From Eutreptiella sp. 'Long Island Sound 2002' (lineage: Eukaryota > Euglenozoa > Euglenophyceae > Eutreptiales > Eutreptiaceae), in NCBI GenBank assembly GCA_964036045.1, contig OZ038385.1, positions 55,877,919 through 55,941,918 on the forward strand: a stretch of 64,000 nt of DNA, given 5' to 3'. Made by a program: the position numbers and the translations under genes. Within the stretch, counting starts at the first letter, position 1, and the number at the start of each line of letters is the position of its first letter. Shown piece after piece: positions 56,928-64,000 of the stretch. The notes beneath the pieces are model-generated. The model did not search any database. It saw only the letters and a program-made list of their open reading frames with translations, and had not been told where the DNA came from.

Positions 56928-59900
56928 GGCCGTGGCCAGCCGGGTGACTAAAATGGCCATAACTCGATTTTAGGGGCTCCAAAACGGGCGGCACTTTTGA
57001 CCATGGGATGCGGAATTTCTTGCTCTTCGTTTTTGTCACTCGCAACATTTGCTGAAAATGCACGTAGCCCCGGGAAATCGCAATTTTTTGCCATTTTGGG
57101 TGTTTTTGGGCTTGAAACGGCCGTGGCCAGCCGGTGACTAAAATGGCCATAACTCGATTTTGGGGGCTCCAAAACGCACGGTACTTTTGACCATCGGATG
57201 CGGAATTTCTTGCTCTTCGTTTTTGTCTCTCGCAACATTTGCTGAAAATGCACGTAGCCTCGGGAAATTGCGATTTATTGCCATTTTGGGTGTTTTTCGG
57301 CTTGAAACGGCCGTGGCCAGCCGGGTGACTAAAATGGCCATAACTCGATTTTAGGGGCTCCAAAATAATTTTGACCATGGGATGCGGAATTTCTTGCCCT
57401 TCGTTTTTGTCTCTCGCAACATTTGCTGAAAATGCACGTAGCCCCGGGAAATTGCGATTTATTGCCATTTTGGGTGTTTTTGGGCTTGAAACGGCCGTGG
57501 CCAGCCGGGTGACTAAAATGGCCATAACTCCATTTTAGGGGCTCCAAAACGCGCGGTACTTTTGATCATCGGATGCGGAATTTCTTGCCCTTCGTTGTTG
57601 TCTCTCGCAACATTTGCTGAAAATGCACGTAGCCCCGGGAAATTGCGATTTATTGCCATTTTGGGTGTTTTTGGGCTTGAAACGGCCGTGGCCAGCCGGG
57701 TGACTAAAATGGCCATAAATCGATTTTAGGGGCTCCAAAAGGCACGGTACTTTTGACCATTGGATGCGGAATTTCTTGCTCTTCGTTTTTGTCTCTCGCA
57801 ACATTTGCTGAAAATGCACGTAGCCCCGGGAAATTGTGATTTATTGCCATTTTGGGTGTTTTTCGGCTTGAAACGGCCGTGGCCAGCCGGGTGACTAAAA
57901 TGGCCATAACTCGATTTTAGGGGCTCCAAAATACTTTTGACCATCGGATGCGGAATTTCTTGCTCGTCGTTTTTGTCTCTCCCAACATTTGCTGAAAATG
58001 CACGTAGCCCCGGGAAATCGTGATTTATTGCCATTTTGGGTGTTTTTGGGCTTGAAACGGCCGTGGCCAGCCGGGTGACTAAAATGGCCATAACTGGATT
58101 TTAGGGGCTCCAAAATAATTTTGACCATCGGATGCGGAATTTCTTGCCCTTCGTTTTTGTCTCTCGCAACATTTGCTGAAAATGCACGTAGCCCCGGGAA
58201 ATCGCGATTTATTGCCATTTTGGGTGTTTTTGGGCTTGAAACGGCCGTGGCCAGCCGGGTGACTAAAATGGCCATAAGTCGATTTTGGGGGCTCCAAAAC
58301 GCACGGTAGTTTTGACCATCGGATGCGGAATTTCTTGCTCTTCGTTTTTGTCTCTCGCAACATTTGCTGAAAATGCACGTAGCCCCGGGAAATTGTGATT
58401 TATTGCCATTTTGGGTGTTTTTCGGCTTGAAACGGCCGTGGCCAGCCGGGTGACTAAAATGGCCATAACCCGATTTTAGGGGCTCCAAAATACTTTTGAC
58501 CATCGGATGCGGAATTTCTTGCTCGTCGTTTTTGTCTCTCCCAACATTTGCTGAAAATGCACGTAGCCCCGGGAAATCGCGATTTATTGCCATTTTGGGT
58601 GTTTTTGGGCTTGAAACGGCCGTGGCCAGCCGGGTGACTAAAATGGCCATAACTGGATTTTAGGGGCTCCAAAATAATTTTGACCATCGGATGCGGAATT
58701 TCTTGCCCTTCGTTTTTGTCTCTCGCAACATTTGCTGAAAATGCACGTAGCCCCGGGAAATTGCGATTTATTGCGATTTATTGCCATTTTGGGTGTTTTT
58801 GGGCTTGAAACGGCCGTGGCCAGCCGGGTGACTAAAATGGCCATAACTCCATTTTAGGGGCTCCAAAACGCGCGGTACTTTTGACCATCGGATGCGGAAT
58901 TACTTGCCCTTCGTTGTTGTCTCTCGCAACATTTGCTGAAAATGCACGTAGCCCCGGGAAATTGCGATTTATTGCCATTTTGGGTGTTTTTCGGCTTGAA
59001 ACGGCCGTGGCCAGCCGGGTGACTAAAATGGCCATAAATCGATTTTGGGGGCTCCAAAACGCACGGTAGTTTTGACCATCGGATGCGGAATTTCTTGCTC
59101 TTCGTTTTTGTCTCTCGCAACATTTGCTGAAAATGCACGTAGCCCCGGGAAATTGTGATTTATTGCCATTTTGGGGGTTTTTCGGCTTGAAACGGCCGTG
59201 GCCAGCCGGGTGACTAAAATGGCCATAACTCGATTTTAGGGGCTCCAAAATACTTTTGACCATCGGATGCGGAATTTCTTGCTCGTCGTTTTTGTCTCTC
59301 CCAACATTTGCTGAAAATGCACGTAGCCCCGGGAAATCGCGATTTATTGCCATTTTGGGTGTTTTTGGGCTTGAAACGGCCGTGGCCAGCCGGGTGACTA
59401 AAATGGCCATAACTGGATTTTAGGGGCTCCAAAATAATTTTGACCATCGGATGCGGAATTTCTTGCCCTTCGTTTTTGTCTCTCGCAACATTTGCTGAAA
59501 ATGCACGTAGCCCCGGGAAATTGCGATTTATTGCCATTTTGGGTGTTTTTGGGCTTGAAACGGCCGTGGCCAGCCGGGTGACTAAAATGGCCATAAGTCG
59601 ATTTTGGGGGCCCCAAAACGCACGGTACTTTTGACCATCGGATGCGGAATTTCTTGCTCTTCGTTTTTGTCTCTCGCAACATTTGCTGAAAATGCACGTA
59701 GCCCCGGGAAATTGCGATTTATTGCCATTTTGGGTGTTTTTCGGCTTGAAACGGCCGTGGCCAGCCGGGTGACTAAAATGGCCATAACTCGATTTTAGGG
59801 GCTCCAAAATACTTTTGAACATCGGATGCGGAATTTCTTGCCCTTCGTTGTTGTCTCTCGCAACATTAGCTGAAAATGCACGTAGCCCCGGGAAATCGCG

Positions 59901-61676
59901 ATTTATTGCCATTTTGGGTGTTTTTCGGCTTGAAACGGCCGTGGCCAGCCGGGTGACTAAAATGGCCATAAGTCGATTTTGGGGGCTCCAAAACGCACGG
60001 TAGTTTTGCTCATCAGATGTGTAATTTCTTGCTCTCCGTTTTTGTCTCTCGCAACATTTGCTGAAAATGAGCCCCGGGAAATCGCGATTTATTGCCATTT
60101 TGGGTGTTTTTGGGCTTGAAACGGCCGTGGCCACCCGGGTGACTAAAATGGCCATAACTCGATTTTGGGGGCTCCAAAACGCACGGTACTTTTGATCATC
60201 AAATGTGTAATTTCTTGCTCTCCGTTTTTGTCTCTCGCAACATTTGCTGAAAATGCACGTAGCCCCGAGAAATTGCAATTTATTGCCATTTTGGGTGTTT
60301 TTGGGCTTGAACCCGCCGTGGCCAGCCGGGTGACTAAAATGGCCATAACTCGATTTTAGGGGCTCCAAAACGCGCGGTACTTTTGATCATCAGATGTGTA
60401 ATTTCTTGCTCTCCGTTTTTGTCTCTCGCAACATTTGCTGAAAATGCACGTAGCCCCAGGAAATCGCGATTTATTGCCATTTTGGGTGTTTTTGGGCTTG
60501 AAACGGCCGTGGCCAGCCGGGTGACTAAAATGGCCATAACTCCATTTTGGGGGCTCCAAAACGCGCGGTACTTTTGACCATCGGATGCGGAATTTCTTGC
60601 TCTTCGTTTTTGTCTCTCGCAACATTTGCTGAAAATGCACGTAGCCCCGGGAAATCGCGATTTATTGCCATTTTGGGTGTTTTTCGGCTTGAAACGGCCG
60701 TGGCCAGCCGGGTGACTAAAATGGCCATAACTCGATTTTGGGGGCTCCAAAACGCACGGTACTTTTGATCATCAAATGTGTAATTTCTTGCTCTCCGTTT
60801 TTGTCTCTCGCAACATTTGCTGAAAATGCACGTAGCCCCGAGAAATTGCAATTTATTGCCATTTTGGGTGTTTTTGGGCTTGAACCCGCCGTGGCCAGCC
60901 GGGTGACTAAAATGGCCATAACTCGATTTTAGGGGCTCCAAAACGCGCGGTACTTTTGATCATCAGATGTGTAATTTCTTGCTCTCCGTTTTTGTCTCTC
61001 GCAACATTTGCTGAAAATGCACGTAGCCCCAGGAAATCGCGATTTATTGCCATTTTGGGTGTTTTTCGGCTTGAAACGGCCGTGGCCAGCCGGGTGACTA
61101 AAATGGCCATAACTGGATTTTAGGGGCTCCAAAACGCGCGGTACTTTTGACCATCGGATGCGGAATTTCTTGCTCTTCGTTTTTGTCTCTCGCAACATTT
61201 GCTGAAAATGCACGTAGCCCCGGGAAATCGCAATTTATTGCCATTTTGGGTGTTTTTCGGCTTGAAACGGCCGTGGCCAGCCGGGTGACTAAAATGGCCA
61301 TAAGTCGATTTTAGGGGCTCCAAAACCCGCGGTACTTTTGATCATCAGATGGGTAATTTCTTGCTCTCCGTTTTTGTCTCTCGCAACATTTGCTGAAAAT
61401 GCACGTAGCCCCGGGAAATCGCGATTTATTGCCATTTTGGGTGTTTTTCGGCTTGAAACGGCCGTGGCCAGCCGGGTGACTAAAATGGCCATAACTGGAT
61501 TTTAGGGGCTCCAAAACCCGCGGTACTTTTGATCATCAGATGGGTAATTTCTTGCTCTCCGTTTTTGTCTCTCGCAACATTTGCTGAAAATGCACGTAGC
61601 CCCGGGAAATCGCGATTTATTGCCATTTTGGGTGTTTTTGGGCTTGAAACGGCCGTGGCCAGCCGGGTGACTAAAA
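56928..61676. repeat. Satellite array, about 25 copies of a 191/184-bp monomer
   Basis: Each monomer starts GGCCGTGGCCAGCCGGGTGA and contains ATGGCCATAA, GGGGCTCCAAAA, TTTGCTGAAAATGCACGTAG and CCATTTTGGGTGTTTTT. Lengths are mainly 191 bp, with a 184-bp class lacking 7 bp after CTCCAAAA, one copy with a 10-bp internal duplication (58638-58832) and one lacking CACGTA (about 60070). Two sequence classes occur: ACCATCGGATGCGGAATTTC on the left and ATCATCAGATGTGTAATTTC mostly right of 60000. A three-monomer block of 573 bp is repeated (60143 and 60716). Long open frames of up to 384 codons exist on the minus strand because the monomer is poor in stops and 191 is not a multiple of three; I do not call them genes. 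Confidence 0.95.
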
Positions 61677-63034
61677 CTCTGAAAGTTTTAGGGCGAAGCG
61701 GCCTGACTTTGCCTGCGGGCCAAGGTCATAACCATAGTGTGGGGCCCCCTCCAATGCACACATGATGTCATTCCGACTCCATTTTCCCAAACAACATCTT
61801 TGTGGCTGGGTTGTGGTCAGCACTTGGCCGAGTGTCAAGACCACACCCACCGACACCGCCTTCCTCAGTCGTACCAACACTTGGGATGCCGCCACCAACA
61901 TCCACAAGGGTAGCCCCCCTTGGAGGAACTTTACCATTTGCGGCTGCAGGCAATTGGGGCATTGAAGGACCCCCGTCCTAGACGCCACTGTCCTCAGCAT
62001 CCGGTTCCAACGAGCCTAGCGGCGCCTGAGTTCCTTGGACAAATGTTGCGTCTTCCTAGGTGCATAGGTGCATTGGTACACCGCTGTACGTTGTCTGGCT
62101 CGTCATTTGATATTTCGATGAAGTCGGGTAACTCAGGTTCTAACCTAACCTAACCTAACCCGGGGTTCTTCTTGGACGGAATCCATGTCCGTGTCCGTAC
62201 TATCCCCGTTGTCACTTGGGCAGCCGCTAGCCGAATCGTCGCGTTGGAGAGAACTTGGCTCGAGCGTCGGGGGTAATCTAGCCGGCGCTTTTGCCTCGTC
62301 GTGAAAAGACTCCTTGGGCCAAAGGTCTGCTTGGCAACCAACGTCCACTCCATGTCCCGGACTGGTGAGAGGCTTGTACCTTTGGGGATAGGTAACTCGG
62401 CGTTGACGGACAGCGTCAAGACCCCCAAGAACGCTAAATAATGGCGGGGTTGCCGTTTGCTTGTCCACTTGCCCCAACATTGGAGACCTAGGGCTGCCCC
62501 CCCCAAGAAGGATCCACAAGGCTGCTCCAAGTTTTCTCCACGAATGCCACGTGACCGGTGGTAGATCCTCTTTGTTTGTGTGTGTTCCGCGCCACGTGAG
62601 TTTACAATTCGTAGATGAGCTATGAACAAAGAATATGCACTTAGGCAGTGGCCTAGCGTATGTACAGCCGTAGAAACCATAACCATAGACTTCATGCAGG
62701 TTATGCATGTCCACAAGTGGACATCTATGGGGACAGGTGACAACACATGTCGGTTGTCTTGTGAGTGCAGACGAGGTGTGCCAAGGGTATGGGTTGTAGA
62801 TCCTCGTATTTGAGCAGGGCTTGGAGGGACTTTAGGAGTTCCGTTGTGCCCCCGGGACCACTGCTGCAGCCAAGGGGGTAGTAGTCCGCTTGTGTGACAG
62901 TAAATGCTTCCTCCACAACTCCATGAAGGGGGACATCTGATATGCAACTCGCACCTTGTTAACCTTGTGGTCGTAAAACGACACCTAGCCCCGCTTGTGG
63001 ATATTTGCCCAAGTGATGGCCGCAGCGTCCCCAA
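61677..63034 (-). pseudogene. Overlapping fragmentary open frames right of the satellite
   Basis: Several minus frames are open: 63034-62150 (294 codons), 62714-62145 in another phase with an acidic C terminus (DDSASGCPSDNGDSTDTDMD), 62916-62725 (FTVTQADYYPLGCSS) and 61962-61768. None has a domain I know. Protein-like quality switches between frames, which suggests frameshifts in one decayed protein gene, possibly the same element as the fragment at 56437-56887 on the other side of the satellite. Confidence 0.3.
62137..62161. repeat. Short (CTAAC)n / (GTTAG)n tract
   Basis: Four perfect CTAAC units (TTAGG on the other strand) lie between the fragmentary frames. TTAGG is the telomere unit of many arthropods, but four units are too few to mean much. 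Confidence 0.6.
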
Positions 63035-64000
63035 ACCGCCACATGTAAATGGTGGATCACGGGAGTAGGAAGAACAATGTGGCCCATGCCTAGTGGGCCA
63101 AGATTTGGCCGACGGGCTCGAGGTGTCTCATTGTGGCCCAAGGTTTGGGCTTGTTGTCTTGGCCAAACTTCTTGATGATGGCAGCGAACATCGTTTTGTG
63201 TCCATCCGAAACATAAGACGTGTAGTTGCTAGAGCATCTGGCACCCTTTCACCACAAGATTGGCCGACAAGGCTGACCTACGTGCATCCGTGATGCACCG
63301 AAGCCTCAGGCATAGCGCCTTCCCGGCTGGCATTTCGCTAGGGTAGTGTCTGTAGACTTCTTTTTTTTTGTGGCCGACTCCAGTAGTTCGTAGAGTTCTC
63401 AAGACGATTCTTGGTAAGTGGGCCGCACTTCAGCATATGATATATTGGATCCCTGCAAAGCAGGGCACGAGGCGCTGACCCAAAGCTCATAAACATATAC
63501 AAGAGGGCTCTCTAGTGCGGTAGGCAACCGCCACGCCATCCGGCGAACCTAAAAGTGGTCTGTCAAGAAGTGACTGGTAAATGTTTCAAGGACCCACCGA
63601 AAGGGGGTGCGTTGCATAAAATCATGTCGCAGGTGCGGTGGTTGGGTCACCGCGCCACGCCCGACGGCTGGAAACAGAATCACCAACACTGTAGTCATGC
63701 GGGCGCGGGGCCTGTGCTCTTCCCATCCAACCCTAGGGACCTGAAAAACCTCATATATACTGAGACGACGGGCGGCATCTGCCGACGCGCCTGTGGCGAG
63801 TCATTCCCTTTGGGCAATTGCACGGGCAACTTGTGCAAATGTGTCCGATTTCAGCAGAAGACCTGCAGTCAGTGCAACGTGCCGCTAAAGGACCACCTAA
63901 CGAAGGCAGTGGCAGTGGCGGCAACGAAGCTTAGATTGGCCGATCAACTGCATTCTCCTTACTCAACCCGCTGTCTCCTCCAACATAGTGCCCCTCTCGG
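63035..64000. other. No supported gene
   Basis: Only short frames of 60-66 codons occur, without domains or splice sites. No repeat family seen elsewhere in the window is recognisable here. Confidence 0.4.

Noticed and set aside
59214-60368. 384-codon minus-strand open frame as a gene
   Set aside because: It runs through satellite monomers, changes phase each monomer and has no domain beyond the repeat itself.
56928-61676. CRISPR array
   Set aside because: The repeats are 184-191 bp with no unique spacers, and the DNA is eukaryotic.
62150-63034. 294-codon minus-strand open frame as an intact gene
   Set aside because: Protein-like quality moves between frames along it, no domain or splice signals support it, and a second frame overlaps most of it. 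It is kept only as a fragment.
1-64000. tRNA genes
   Set aside because: I looked for paired A and B box motifs with closing acceptor stems and found none convincing by eye; a covariance-model scan would be decisive.

Overview
The window is nuclear DNA of a eukaryote, most likely a unicellular flagellate or alga. The genes are split by GT-AG introns of about 40 nt to 2.3 kb, coding density is low, and the spaces between exons are full of simple repeats, poly-C/poly-G runs, tandem duplications and decayed mobile elements. There are no bacterial-style operons. The receptor cyclase at 36.9-40.3 kb has the architecture and motifs of the receptor adenylate cyclases of trypanosomatids, while a TPX2 spindle factor and a possible organelle presequence fit many protist and algal groups. 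I cannot fix the taxon from sequence alone.

Four gene models hold together. (1) Complement 3990-6550: a five-exon secreted-type, single-pass membrane protein with an EGF-like module. (2) 9414-20963: a nine-exon dynamin-superfamily GTPase with a basic, Ser/Thr-rich N-terminal presequence; all eight splice junctions agree in phase. (3) Complement 29104-33988: a seven-exon TPX2 homologue in which one exon-intron unit has been tandemly duplicated. (4) 36895-40332: an intronless receptor-type class III nucleotide cyclase of 1145 residues with all catalytic residues present. Smaller fragments with good splice signals are a membrane-protein 3' exon (complement 8769-9047), a two-exon gene start at 45986, an exon at 47571 and an Arg-rich two-exon 3' end at 52946-53323.

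By region: 1-3.9 kb is mostly repeats with two weak exons; 4-21 kb holds the EGF protein and the GTPase, whose introns carry transposon relics; 21-29 kb is gene-poor with many short tandem duplications and a 5S rRNA-like sequence; 29-40 kb holds the divergent TPX2/cyclase pair; 40-56 kb is gene-poor with a reverse transcriptase relic, an RNase H domain and a 565-bp element with perfect terminal inverted repeats; 56.9-61.7 kb is a satellite of about 25 copies of a 191/184-bp monomer; 61.7-64 kb holds fragmentary open frames and nothing else I can name.

The genes do not form a pathway. The TPX2-like and cyclase genes are divergently arranged about 2.9 kb apart, with inverted and direct repeats between them. 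The GTPase and TPX2 genes are convergent across an 8-kb repeat-rich gap.
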